Shown here: positions 49,784 to 58,617 of the stretch, piece after piece
Layout of the letters: the number at the start of each line of letters is the position of its first letter
Numbering within the stretch: the stretch's first letter is position 1
NCBI RefSeq assembly: GCF_000834655.1
Contig: NZ_JXQQ01000119.1
Location: 124,001-188,000 of the forward strand
Length of the DNA: 64,000 nt
Direction: 5' to 3'
DNA from: Variovorax paradoxus
GTDB lineage: Bacteria; Pseudomonadota; Gammaproteobacteria; Burkholderiales; Burkholderiaceae_C
The notes under the pieces: model-generated
What the model was told of the DNA's origin: nothing
Databases searched by the model: none
The model's input: the letters and a program-made list of their open reading frames with translations, nothing else
Translations under genes and position numbers: made by a program

Positions 49784-51414
49784 GCCTGCCCCACTTGTCG
49801 TTTCTTCATCGCACGCGTGTCGATGCAGTGGCCCTGCCCCGGCAACGACTGCGCCATCTCGCGCAGCTGGCCGCGCTGGATCTTCTGCGAGGGCGTGAGC
49901 GGCAGCGCATCGACGAAGGCGACGTAGCCCGGCGCCTTGTAGTAGGCGAGTTGATCGAGCGCATGCTGGACGATGCTCGCGGCGACCTGTTCGCGCTGCG
50001 ATGCATCCGCGTCCTCGCGCATCACGATGCAGGCCAGCACCTCGTCGCCGCGCACCGCATCGGGCGTTGCCGCAACGGCCGATGTCTTCACGGCCGGATG
50101 CTGGTTGAGCACGCTCTCGACCTCGACGGCCGAAATGTTCTCGCCGCTGCGGCGGATCACGTTCTTCTTGCGATCGACGAAGAAGAAGTTGCCTTCAGCG
50201 TCGCGGCGCACCAGGTCGCCGGTGTGGAACCAGCCATCGGCCCAGGCTTCGCGCGTGGCCTCCTCGTCCTTGAGGTAGCCGGAGAAGAAGTAGCGCTTCG
50301 GGTCGGTGCCGGCCGAGCGCACGAGCAGTTCGCCCGGTGCATCCGTGCCGACGTCGTTGCCGTCTTCGCCCACGAGGCGAATCTGCACGAAGTCTTCCTG
50401 GCGGCCGAAGCAACTCGTGCCCACGAGGCGCGGCTCGCGGTTGGCCATGATGCAGGCGGCCGCGCCGGTCTCGGTCATGGCCCAGGCCTCGACCAGCGGG
50501 AAGCCGAAGCGCTCCTCGAAGGGCACGTGGTTCTTGCGGTCCACGCCGGCGCCGAAGCCCCATCGGATTGCGTGGTCACGGTCGGCATCGGACGGCGATG
50601 CCGACAGCAGCATCGCAGGCATCACGCCCAGGTAATGCACGATGGTCGCGCCGCTCTCGCGCGCGCTCGCCAGCCAGGTCTTCGGATGGAAGCGATCGAG
50701 CTGCACCAGGCACCCGCCCGCCACCAGCACCACCATGGTGGAGAACGCCATCGCGTTCATGTGGTTGAGCGGCAGCGGCGTGATGACGCGCTCGGTGTCG
50801 GGGCGGATGCTGCACACCCCATCGAGCGCGGCGTACCACTCGCCCGCGCGCAGGAAGTAGGCGTTGCTGAGGATGCAGCCCTTGGGGCGCCCGGTGGTGC
50901 CGGAGGTGTAGAGCAATCCGCATTCGGTGTCGGCACCGATGGGCTCGTGGGCGCGCGGCGCGGCGGTCTTCGCGCCGGGCACCGCGTCGTCGGGCCCCAT
51001 GGTCTCGAAGGCCACGCCTGCCTGCGCCGCAGCAGCCCGCAGGTCGGCGGCGCGCTCCGGCAGCGTGACGGCGAGGCCGATTTCGCTGTGGCCGATCAGG
51101 TAGACCAGTTCGGCCGATCGCATCTCCGCGTTGATCGGCACCACGCTCACGCCCAGCGCGTTGAGCGCGAACCAGTGGAAGAGGAACGCGGGCCGGTTCT
51201 CCAGCAGCAGGCCGACGCGGTGGCCGTGCCCGTAGCCGGCACGCGCATAGGCGGCGCGCAAACGCTCGACCTCGGCGGCCGCCTCGCCCCAGCGAATGGC
51301 GCCCGCTGCGATGCCGTAGGCAGCCGCGGTCACCGACTCGGTGAACAGGAATTCGGCCTGCGGCGTGCGCGCTGCAGTCGTCGCGAAAACTTGATGGACG
51401 GTGGCGTGTGACAT
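49780..51414 (-). CDS. AMP-forming acyl/aryl-CoA ligase (first ligase of the locus)
   Basis: The product has 544 aa. LLYTSGTTGRPKGCILSNAY (A3), EAWAMTETGAA (A5), WFHTGDLVRRD and RRSGENISAVEVE are present, and the catalytic Lys is in TPSQKIQRGQL. It would load an aromatic/indolic acid onto CoA, giving the thioester used by the thiolase-like enzyme encoded next. It overlaps the thiolase gene by 4 bp. By order this would be iadF. Confidence 0.92.
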   Translation of the reverse strand: MSHATVHQVFATTAARTPQAEFLFTESVTAAAYGIAAGAIRWGEAAAEVERLRAAYARAGYGHGHRVGLLLENRPAFLFHWFALNALGVSVVPINAEMRSAELVYLIGHSEIGLAVTLPERAADLRAAAAQAGVAFETMGPDDAVPGAKTAAPRAHEPIGADTECGLLYTSGTTGRPKGCILSNAYFLRAGEWYAALDGVCSIRPDTERVITPLPLNHMNAMAFSTMVVLVAGGCLVQLDRFHPKTWLASARESGATIVHYLGVMPAMLLSASPSDADRDHAIRWGFGAGVDRKNHVPFEERFGFPLVEAWAMTETGAAACIMANREPRLVGTSCFGRQEDFVQIRLVGEDGNDVGTDAPGELLVRSAGTDPKRYFFSGYLKDEEATREAWADGWFHTGDLVRRDAEGNFFFVDRKKNVIRRSGENISAVEVESVLNQHPAVKTSAVAATPDAVRGDEVLACIVMREDADASQREQVAASIVQHALDQLAYYKAPGYVAFVDALPLTPSQKIQRGQLREMAQSLPGQGHCIDTRAMKKRQVGQA

Positions 51415-51421
51415 CGCGTCC

Positions 51422-51910
51422 TCAGATGAAGAGCTGCACGGCCGGGAGTGCCGCGTCGCAGTTGAGCAGGTTCACGCGCTTGAGCGTCATGCGCAGTGCG
51501 CCGTCCTGCATCGTGAGGTGATGGAAGAACGTGCCGACGTAGAACTGCAGCTCGTCGCCCTGCGATTCGGTGTAGTGGAAGCTGGTGCGCACCACGAAGC
51601 GGTTGGCCTCGGCGTCGAACGCTTCGACCACGGGCACCTGCAACAGATGGTGGCAGCGGCTTGGCGGCTGCTGCGAAAACGCGCGCGGGCTCTTCAGGCG
51701 CTCGATGCGCAGCTCGCGCAGCAGCTTGTCTTCGTAGAGGTGCGATGTGTGGTTGAGGCCGTCTTCCTGGTCCGGCACGAGCGGCACCCAGTAGAAGGCG
51801 TCGTCGGTGAAGAGCGCGTTCCACTCTTCGTAGCGGCGCGTGTCGAGCAGATGCGCTTCGTTCACGACGAAGTCGATCAGGTCCTGGCGGGCGATGTCGG
51901 TGCCGGCCAT
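51422..51910 (-). CDS. iadE: Ring-hydroxylating dioxygenase beta subunit (first system)
   Basis: The product has 162 aa from the ATG at 51910, sharing one base with the alpha-subunit stop (TGATG). NTF2-like fold: LDTRRYEEWNALFTDDAFYW and terminal AALPAVQLFI. It stabilises the alpha subunit in an alpha3beta3 enzyme. The symbol follows the Variovorax/Bradyrhizobium auxin-degradation locus, where iadD and iadE encode the Rieske dioxygenase. Assignment rests on operon order and context. Confidence 0.85.
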   Translation of the reverse strand: MAGTDIARQDLIDFVVNEAHLLDTRRYEEWNALFTDDAFYWVPLVPDQEDGLNHTSHLYEDKLLRELRIERLKSPRAFSQQPPSRCHHLLQVPVVEAFDAEANRFVVRTSFHYTESQGDELQFYVGTFFHHLTMQDGALRMTLKRVNLLNCDAALPAVQLFI

Positions 51911-53223
51911 CACATCGTCTCCGTCATGCGCTGCACCCAGCTGCGGTACTGGTTGCGCATCGGCAGCTCGTTGGTGCCGCCGGTGGTGATCTCGCCGCCC
52001 TTGAGCTCCGACGCGTCGTAGTCCCGGTGCAGGCTCACCCACTCGTTGCCGCTCGCATGCAAGCCGGCCTGCATGCCGCGGTAGGCCTGCAGGTCGTCGT
52101 GGCCCACCACCGAGAACGGCGAGTTGATCAGCCGGTTGTACATTGTGGTGCGCTGCAGCAGCTCAGGCGGCGCACCCTTCAGGCGAAAGGTCCAGCTCTC
52201 GATCAGCGTCTTGTCGGCCGAGATGGGCTTGACCACGCGAATGGCCTGGATCGCGCCCTTGATCGTGAGGTTCGGGTAGTACACGGTGTTGTGCCGCGCC
52301 ATGCCCAGGATCTGCGCGGTCTTCTCTTCGCCGTAGCGCGCCTTCATGGCGTCGTCGTATTCGGGGATTGCCTTGTACTTGCTGTGGATGCTGAAGTGCA
52401 CGCCCGTGAAGCTGTGGCCGTGGTCGTAGGTGCGGATGCCCATGTCCTCGAAGAACTTGTAGTCGGACATGAAGGGCACGAACTGCTCGACCGCCATGGG
52501 CTTGGGTTCGTCGGCGGGCTTGTCGGCCCACATGCGCTTGGCGGTGCCGGCCGACGATTCGTGCGCCACCATCGGATGCATGGTGTCGTTGAGGTTCTCC
52601 ACGAACATCTTCCAGTTGCACTGGTGCATGAAGCGCAGGCACCCGCCGGCGATCTCGAGTTCGCCTTCGGGCGAGCGGTCGGCCATGTTGTCGATGGAGC
52701 TGAGCGAGTCGCCGAAGTACTCGTCGAAGTCGGGCCCGACATCGTTGATTTTCACGAAGATGAAGCCGCGGTGGCTGCGCACATGCTTGAGCGTCGTCAG
52801 GCCCTTGGCCGACTCGCACTCGTGCAGCGCGGTGTTCTCGTAGCCGGTCTTCAGCGGAATCGCCAGCAGCGAGCCGTCGGTCTTGAAGGTCCAGGCGTGG
52901 TACGGGCAGCGGAAGAACTTGCCGGTGTTGCCGCAGGGCGCGCTCACGAGGCGCGAACCCTTGTGGGCGCAGCGGTTCATCATCGCGCGCACGCTGCCGT
53001 CGGTGTGACGCACCACGATGAGCGGGCGGCCGGCGATCTCGTTGCTGATCCAGTCGCCGGGCTTGGGCAGTTGGCTCTCGTGGCCGACGTAGTTCCAGGT
53101 GTTGGCGAAGAAGTGTTCCTGCTCCAACTCGAACAATTCCTGGCTGGTGTACAGGTCGCGGTGCACGCGGTCGTTCTCAACGAGCGCGCGGACTGCTTCG
53201 GGGTTGTCTCTGTATGAAGGCAT
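51910..53223 (-). CDS. iadD: Rieske ring-hydroxylating dioxygenase alpha subunit (first system)
   Basis: The product has 437 aa from the ATG at 53223 (MPSYRDNPEAV). Rieske ligands are CAHKGSR and CPYHAW. The mononuclear iron site is in NDTMHPMVAHES. It would attack the indole ring of indole-3-acetate with O2, the first committed step in the iad-type pathway (established for the locus family), with electrons from the reductase encoded directly downstream in the window (transcribed before it). It is paralogous to the product of 41959-43278, sharing the general layout. Confidence 0.88.
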   Translation of the reverse strand: MPSYRDNPEAVRALVENDRVHRDLYTSQELFELEQEHFFANTWNYVGHESQLPKPGDWISNEIAGRPLIVVRHTDGSVRAMMNRCAHKGSRLVSAPCGNTGKFFRCPYHAWTFKTDGSLLAIPLKTGYENTALHECESAKGLTTLKHVRSHRGFIFVKINDVGPDFDEYFGDSLSSIDNMADRSPEGELEIAGGCLRFMHQCNWKMFVENLNDTMHPMVAHESSAGTAKRMWADKPADEPKPMAVEQFVPFMSDYKFFEDMGIRTYDHGHSFTGVHFSIHSKYKAIPEYDDAMKARYGEEKTAQILGMARHNTVYYPNLTIKGAIQAIRVVKPISADKTLIESWTFRLKGAPPELLQRTTMYNRLINSPFSVVGHDDLQAYRGMQAGLHASGNEWVSLHRDYDASELKGGEITTGGTNELPMRNQYRSWVQRMTETM

Positions 53224-53243
53224 AGTTCTCGTGGCTCCTTGCT

Positions 53244-54236
53244 TCAGATATCGAGCACCAGGCGCGCACCCTTGGCACGCGAGATGCAGATCTGCATGAC
53301 GTTGCCCTCGGCCTTCTCGCGGGCGGTGAGCACGTAGTCGCGGTGGTCGATCTCGCCCTCGAGCACCGGCACGGCGCACACGCCGCATTCGCCGCGCTTG
53401 CAGTCGAACATCGGGTCGCAGCCGTTGTCGATGAGGCAGTCGAGGATGCTCTGGTCGGCCGCGACTGTGAAGCGCTGGCCCGACTGGGCGAGCTCGACCT
53501 CGAAGGGCTGGTCGCCTTCTTCGGCGACCGGCTCGGTGAAGAGCTCGAAGTGCACGCGGTCGTGCTCCCAGCCGCGCGCCTGGGTGCGGGCGAGCACGGC
53601 ATCGAGCATGACCTTGGGGCCGCAGACGTAGAGGCGATCGCCGGCGGGCACGTCGTCGAGCAGTGCGTCGATGTCGAGCGGCGCGCCGGCTTCTGCGTCG
53701 GTGTGCACGCGCAGGTCGTCGCCCAGCAGCGCTTGCAGCTCGGGCAGGAAAGCCATCAGGTCGCGGCTGCGGCCGGCGTAGTGCATGCGCACGGGCGCTT
53801 CCTCGGCGCGGCGGCGCGCCGCCATGCTGGCGAGCGGCGTGACACCGATGCCGCCGGCCACCAGCACCGAGCCACCGGGGCCGGTGTGCAGCGGAAAGTC
53901 GTTCTTCGGCGCCTCGATGGCGAGCGTGTCGCCCTCCTTCAGCGCTTCATGCATGAAACGCGAGCCGCCGCGGCCTTCGGCCTCCTTGCGCACGGCAATC
54001 ACGTACTCGGTCGGCGCATTCGTCGCGTTGCGCGCGGTCGCGAAGTTGATCAGCGAATAGTGGCGCCAGTCGGTCTTGCCATCGGGCAGCGACACCTGCA
54101 CGCGGATGTGGGCGCCGGCCGCGAAGCCCGGCAGCGGGCGGCCGTCTTCCGCGCGCAGGCGAAGCATGCGGATCAATGGATTGAGTTCGCGCGCTTCGGC
54201 GACGCGAAGCTCGAGCGTGGCGGTGGGAGCGGTCAT
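53244..54236 (-). CDS. iadC: Oxygenase reductase: FMN/NAD domain with C-terminal [2Fe-2S] ferredoxin
   Basis: The product has 330 aa. Order: flavin-binding RHYSLIN (residues 58-64), NAD-binding GGIGVTPLASM (near residue 127), C-terminal plant-type ferredoxin with CDPMFDCKRGECGVCAVP. This is the phthalate-dioxygenase-reductase (class IA) layout. It passes electrons from NAD(P)H to the Rieske oxygenase encoded 20 bp further on, and probably to the second oxygenase in the operon as well. Confidence 0.9.
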   Translation of the reverse strand: MTAPTATLELRVAEARELNPLIRMLRLRAEDGRPLPGFAAGAHIRVQVSLPDGKTDWRHYSLINFATARNATNAPTEYVIAVRKEAEGRGGSRFMHEALKEGDTLAIEAPKNDFPLHTGPGGSVLVAGGIGVTPLASMAARRRAEEAPVRMHYAGRSRDLMAFLPELQALLGDDLRVHTDAEAGAPLDIDALLDDVPAGDRLYVCGPKVMLDAVLARTQARGWEHDRVHFELFTEPVAEEGDQPFEVELAQSGQRFTVAADQSILDCLIDNGCDPMFDCKRGECGVCAVPVLEGEIDHRDYVLTAREKAEGNVMQICISRAKGARLVLDI

Positions 54237-54254
54237 CGTGCGTCCGTTGTCTCT

Positions 54255-55766
54255 TCAGGCCAGAGCGTGCTGCGCCAGTGCGGCTTGCAGCTTGTGGCCG
54301 TGTTCGTCGGCGAGCGCCGCATCGCGCAGCTCCCGCAGGGTGGCGGGCGCGAGCTGCGCGCCGGCGCGCTCGACGGCGCGCATCACGGTGTCGTAGTTGC
54401 GGATGCCGCGCTCATGCGTGTCGCTGTAGCCCTTGACCAGGCGCTGGCACTGCGCGAGTTCCACCGCGAGCTCGGGGTTGTGCCGCGCGGTGGCGGCGAT
54501 GCGCTGCAGCCATTCCTCGATGCGGCGGTTTTCTTCTGCATAGCGCATCGTCGAGAGGCGCCAGCGCTTCATGGCCGCGACCGTGCGCAGCATCAGGTAG
54601 CCACGCAGCGAACTGGTCTGGATCACGCGGCCGTGCTGCGTGAAGCGCTCGACGATCTTCCTGGGCAGCGTGGAGCCCATGAGCCAGCGGCCGATGCCGC
54701 CGGGCAGGGTCTCGCAGATTTCCTGCAGGCGCGGGTGCATGTATTCGTTGATGGCGAGCACCTGGCCCGGCTGTACGCGGGCCTCGCCGCGCACGCGCTC
54801 GAAGCGGGTGGCGCGGGTCTTCAGGGCCGCCACGCGGGCGGTGTCTTCGTAGGACATCCATAGCGCGAGGTGGCGCGCGGTCTCGCGCAGCAGGCGGTGG
54901 TCGCCAGTGCCCGGCAAGGCGGCGACGGCGGCCATGCGGTCGAGGTACAGGCCGGCATACGCCAGGTCCTGGTAATCGATGAGGCGACGCACGCCTTCGA
55001 GCAGGAAGTCATGCGCGGCGGTCGGAAAGTCGTGCTGCACGCGCTCGACCAATGCGCGCACGGCGGGATGGCGGGGCTGCGGAACCGGGACCGCGGTGAC
55101 TGCTTCTGCCGCCGTCTCGCCATCGTCGCCCGCCTGCGCGCGTGCGAAGGCACCGCCGAAGGCCTTCAGGCTGGGCTTCACGCCCACGCCGCCGCGCTCG
55201 ATGGTCGCCTCGAACTGCGCGCGGCTGAACGGCAGCACGCCCGAGCCCGCGAGTGCGCCGAAGAGCACGGCGCTGATCACGCTGCCCGAGGCTTCGGCGG
55301 CCTGCGCCATGTCGAAGCGGATGAAGCGCTTGGCAGCCTTGGCCGTGTGCGCGAGCAGCTGCGCGCTGTCGACGCGGCCATCGCCCAATGCGCTTTTCTC
55401 CGCGATGGAGAACACGCGATGCGTGGAGGCGATGAGCGTGGTGCGGTCGTTCGTGACGAGGCCGCGCTGCACGGCGCGACCGGCTTCCATGAGTTCCGAT
55501 GCGAGCACCACATCGACGTCGCCCGGCAACGGCATCAGCGCCAGCACGGGCCGGCCACCATCCGACTCGGCTTGCGCGATCGGGTACAGCTCGACGTAGT
55601 AGATGGTCGCACCCGTGCGCTGTGCCACGCCCGGCACCGAGGTGGTCTGGGCGACATAGCCGTTGGCCTCGCCCATGTCCACGATCCAGTCGGCCAGCAC
55701 GCCGCCGCCTTCGCCGCCCATTGCGAGGATCGCGATCTTGATCGGTTGTGCCTTGATGTTCATCAT
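54255..55766 (-). CDS. iadB: Indolepyruvate ferredoxin oxidoreductase beta-like subunit with extra C-terminal domain
   Basis: The product has 503 aa. Residues 1-210 are the 2-oxoacid:ferredoxin oxidoreductase gamma-type domain (IAILAMGGEGGGVLADWIVD, TTSVPGVAQRTGATIYYVEL). The remaining 290 residues are a helical domain of the DUF6537 type attached to IorB-like proteins. The ATG at 55766 is 2 bp after the IorA stop; an alternative at 55781 would overlap it. The pair likely oxidises or activates an indolic 2-oxoacid or related acid to its CoA ester. The symbol follows recalled operon order and is uncertain. Confidence 0.78.
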   Translation of the reverse strand: MMNIKAQPIKIAILAMGGEGGGVLADWIVDMGEANGYVAQTTSVPGVAQRTGATIYYVELYPIAQAESDGGRPVLALMPLPGDVDVVLASELMEAGRAVQRGLVTNDRTTLIASTHRVFSIAEKSALGDGRVDSAQLLAHTAKAAKRFIRFDMAQAAEASGSVISAVLFGALAGSGVLPFSRAQFEATIERGGVGVKPSLKAFGGAFARAQAGDDGETAAEAVTAVPVPQPRHPAVRALVERVQHDFPTAAHDFLLEGVRRLIDYQDLAYAGLYLDRMAAVAALPGTGDHRLLRETARHLALWMSYEDTARVAALKTRATRFERVRGEARVQPGQVLAINEYMHPRLQEICETLPGGIGRWLMGSTLPRKIVERFTQHGRVIQTSSLRGYLMLRTVAAMKRWRLSTMRYAEENRRIEEWLQRIAATARHNPELAVELAQCQRLVKGYSDTHERGIRNYDTVMRAVERAGAQLAPATLRELRDAALADEHGHKLQAALAQHALA

Positions 55767-55770
55767 CGCT

Positions 55771-57963
55771 TCAGAACGCATAGGCTTCGCGGCGGCGTGC
55801 TTCGCCGCGCTGCAGCCAGCCGATGACGGCGCTGCGCACGCGCTCGCGCAGCTTGTCCCAACCGGTGGGGTTGCTCACGATCTGCGCCTTGTAGAACGAG
55901 GGGCACAGCACCGCGGCATGCGAGACCTCGCCGCACACGCCGCAGCCCACGCAGCTGTCGAGCACGGCCGCGACCGGGTCGGTGCGCAGCGGATCGGGGT
56001 TGGGCTTGATGGAGAGCGAGGGGCAGCCCGACAGGCGGATGCACGAGTGGTCGCCGGTGCAGGTGTCGGAATCGACGCCGAATTTCTCGCGCACCATGCG
56101 CTTGCCATCAGCGATGGCCTTGCGCACCAGCGGCTTTTCGCGGCGCTGCTTGTTGAGCATGCACTCCGACTGCGCGATCAGGACCTTGGGGCCCTTCTTG
56201 GTGGTGGTGAGCGCTTCTTTCAACGCATCGCGCATGCCGGCCACGTCGTAGGTGCGGCGCAGCGTCTTCACCCACTCCACGCCCACGCCGCGCACGGCGC
56301 GCTCGATCTCGTGGCCGGTGCTGCGCGTCTTGTTGACGGCGTTCGACGAGAGGATGTCCTGCCCGCCCGTGGCCGAGGTGTAGTTGTTGTCGACGACGAT
56401 GGTGAGGTTGTCGCTCTTGTTGAAGACCGAGTTCGCCACGCCGCTGGTGAGGCCGTTGTGCCAGAAGCCGCCGTCGCCCATCATCGAGATGGCGCGCTTG
56501 CCGGCCGGCGCATTGAGCGCCGAAGCGCCCGCACCGCCGAGGCCGTAGCCCATGGTGGTGTTGCCGATGTTGAAGGGCGGCAGGATCGAGAACAGGTGGC
56601 AGCCGATGTCGGCGCTCACGTGGTGCGCGCCGAGTTCGCGCTCGACCAGCTTCATCGCGCTGAAGATCGGGCGCTCGGGGCAGCCGGTGCAGAAGCCCGG
56701 TGGGCGGGCGTGCACGACATCGCCGAGTGCGGACGATGGAATGGCTGGTTCGGGCGCCGCATCGACGCCGATGGCGGCCACCTCCTTGAGCGGTATCACC
56801 TTGCGCACCGGCACGGGCACCGGCAGCGGCGCGAGGCGCTCGTAGCGCTCGCAGAAAGCGCGCGCGCCCTTGAGCAGTTCGGAAGATGTGTACTCGCCCG
56901 CGACCGGCAGCATGTCCTTGCCATGCAGAGCGGTGGTCGAGCCCGCCTGGCGCAGGATGGTGGCAAGGTTCTGCTCGACGAAATTGGGCTGGCCCTCTTC
57001 GACGATCAGCACCGCGCGCTTGCCTTCGCAGAAGCGGATGACCTCGCTCTCGATGACGGGGTACGCGACGTTCATCACGTAGAGCGGCACCTTGGTGTTG
57101 CCGTACACATCGGCGAGCTGGAGCCGCTCGAGCGCGCGCAGCAGCGTGTTGTAGCTGCCGCCCTGCACGATGATGCCGATGTCGTCGGCGTCTTCGGAGA
57201 AGAACTCGTTGAGCTGGCGCTCCTCGATGAAGCGCACCGCGGCGGGCCAGCGGTCCTTCACCTTCTCCTGTTCGTGTACAAAGCTCGCGGGCGGCAGCAC
57301 GATGCGGCTGACGTCGCGCTGCGGGTTCTCCAGCGCCTCCTGCAGCGTGAACTTCGCGCGCCTGTTGTCGCCTGCGATGAAGTGGCCGTGCACGTGGCAG
57401 GCGCGGATGCGCAGCTGCAGCATCACGGGCGTGTTGCTGGCTTCGGAGAGATCGAAACCCGTCTTCACCGCATCGACGATGCTCGGCAGGTTGGGGCGCG
57501 GATCGAGCAGCCAGATCTGCGACTTCATCGCGAACGCATGGCTGCGCTCCTGCATGATCGACGAGCCTTCGCCGTAGTCCTCGCCCACGATGATGAGCGC
57601 GCCGCCGGTCACGCCGCCCGAGGCGAGGTTGGCCAGCGCGTCGGAGGCGACGTTGGTGCCCACGGTCGCCTTGAAGGTGACGGCGCCGCGCAGCGGGTAG
57701 TTGACCGAGGCCGCGAGCGTGGCGGCGGCGGTAGCTTCGCTCGCGCTGTTCTCGAAGCGGATGCCCTGCTCGGCGAGGATGTCCTGCGCATCGGCCAGCA
57801 CATCCATCAGGTGCGAGATGGGTGCGCCCTGGTATCCCGCGACGTAGGAAACGCCTGACTCCAGCAAGGCCTTGGTGACCGCCAGAATGCCTTCACCACG
57901 AAACACATCTCCGCCAGAAAGCCGCAGCTTCTTGACTTCCTCGACGAACGAACGCTCAGCCAT
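55771..57963 (-). CDS. iadA: Indolepyruvate ferredoxin oxidoreductase alpha-like subunit
   Basis: The product has 730 aa from the ATG at 57963. Domains: pyrimidine-binding domain I (GYQGAPISHLMDVLADAQDI), domain II, then the TPP-binding domain (PPGFCTGCPERPIFSAM, ISMMGDGGFWHNGLTSGVAN), and a C-terminal iron-sulfur region with SDTCTGDHSCIRLSGC and DSCVGCGVCGEVSHAAVLC. This is the IorA layout. It is the promoter-proximal gene of the 22-gene block. Indolepyruvate fits an auxin context, but the true substrate is not shown. Symbol by recalled operon order. Confidence 0.8.
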   Translation of the reverse strand: MAERSFVEEVKKLRLSGGDVFRGEGILAVTKALLESGVSYVAGYQGAPISHLMDVLADAQDILAEQGIRFENSASEATAAATLAASVNYPLRGAVTFKATVGTNVASDALANLASGGVTGGALIIVGEDYGEGSSIMQERSHAFAMKSQIWLLDPRPNLPSIVDAVKTGFDLSEASNTPVMLQLRIRACHVHGHFIAGDNRRAKFTLQEALENPQRDVSRIVLPPASFVHEQEKVKDRWPAAVRFIEERQLNEFFSEDADDIGIIVQGGSYNTLLRALERLQLADVYGNTKVPLYVMNVAYPVIESEVIRFCEGKRAVLIVEEGQPNFVEQNLATILRQAGSTTALHGKDMLPVAGEYTSSELLKGARAFCERYERLAPLPVPVPVRKVIPLKEVAAIGVDAAPEPAIPSSALGDVVHARPPGFCTGCPERPIFSAMKLVERELGAHHVSADIGCHLFSILPPFNIGNTTMGYGLGGAGASALNAPAGKRAISMMGDGGFWHNGLTSGVANSVFNKSDNLTIVVDNNYTSATGGQDILSSNAVNKTRSTGHEIERAVRGVGVEWVKTLRRTYDVAGMRDALKEALTTTKKGPKVLIAQSECMLNKQRREKPLVRKAIADGKRMVREKFGVDSDTCTGDHSCIRLSGCPSLSIKPNPDPLRTDPVAAVLDSCVGCGVCGEVSHAAVLCPSFYKAQIVSNPTGWDKLRERVRSAVIGWLQRGEARRREAYAF

Positions 57964-58021
57964 GTGGGTCCTTCTTCTTTCTCGTGGGAGGATGCGCTTC
58001 AGGTGCCACATCACGCTTTCT

Positions 58022-58050
58022 ATAATGTTGACAAATGAATGTATCCACAA
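58022..58050 (-). promoter_or_regulatory. Candidate promoter of the catabolic operon
   Basis: On the minus strand TTGTGG (58050-58045) and CATTAT (58027-58022) are separated by 17 bp. On the plus strand TTGACA (58028-58033) overlaps this and could serve the divergent MarR gene. A repressor bound here could shut both, a usual MarR arrangement. Confidence 0.45.
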
Positions 58051-58122
58051 TCATGAATTACCCTAGACATGCAAGCGGCGTGCCCGAAGCTGGTTTGACG
58101 TGCCTGGCTGTGAGGTGCCTTC

Positions 58123-58611
58123 ATGGCTGAACAAGAACCTCCCGCCGAATCGATTCGCTTCGTTGAGGACTACCTGCCGGCACTGCTCGCGCAGGCGAGC
58201 CAGCTGATTTCCTCGGAGTTCCACGAGGTGGCGCGCCAGCAGGGGTTCTCGGTGTCGGAGTGGCGTGTGATGGCGTCGCTCGCAGGCAGCGAGCCAATCA
58301 GCATCGGCCAGCTCGCGCAGGTCACCGTGACCAAGCAGCCGACGGTGACGCGCCTGCTCGATCGCATGGAATCGCGGGGACAGGTGGAGCGCCTGCCCCA
58401 CGAAAGTGACCGCCGCATCACACTGGTGCGCATCACGCGCAAGGGGCTGAAGGCGGTAGAGCATCTGATGGAACTGGCGCGCGAGCATGAGCGGCGCGTG
58501 CTCGAGCCCTTCGGCCTGCGGCGGGCCGAAGAACTCAAGGAGACGCTGCGACGGATGATCGAACTGCACGTGCATGTGCCGCTCGAGGAGCCGGAGCCCG
58601 AAGAAGACTGA
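58123..58611 (+). CDS. MarR-family regulator divergent from the catabolic operon
   Basis: The product has 162 aa. Winged helix in residues 45-115 (FSVSEWRVMASLAGSEPISI, then QLAQVTVTKQPTVTRLLDRM, DRRITLVRITRKG). It ends with an acidic EEPEPEED tail. Divergence from IorA across a 159-bp spacer with overlapping promoter elements makes it the obvious local repressor, released by a pathway compound. In Variovorax auxin degradation is repressed by a MarR protein that binds indole-3-acetate; this gene or the one at 33595 would be that protein. Confidence 0.92.
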   Translation: MAEQEPPAESIRFVEDYLPALLAQASQLISSEFHEVARQQGFSVSEWRVMASLAGSEPISIGQLAQVTVTKQPTVTRLLDRMESRGQVERLPHESDRRITLVRITRKGLKAVEHLMELAREHERRVLEPFGLRRAEELKETLRRMIELHVHVPLEEPEPEED

Positions 58612-58617
58612 CGGGGC

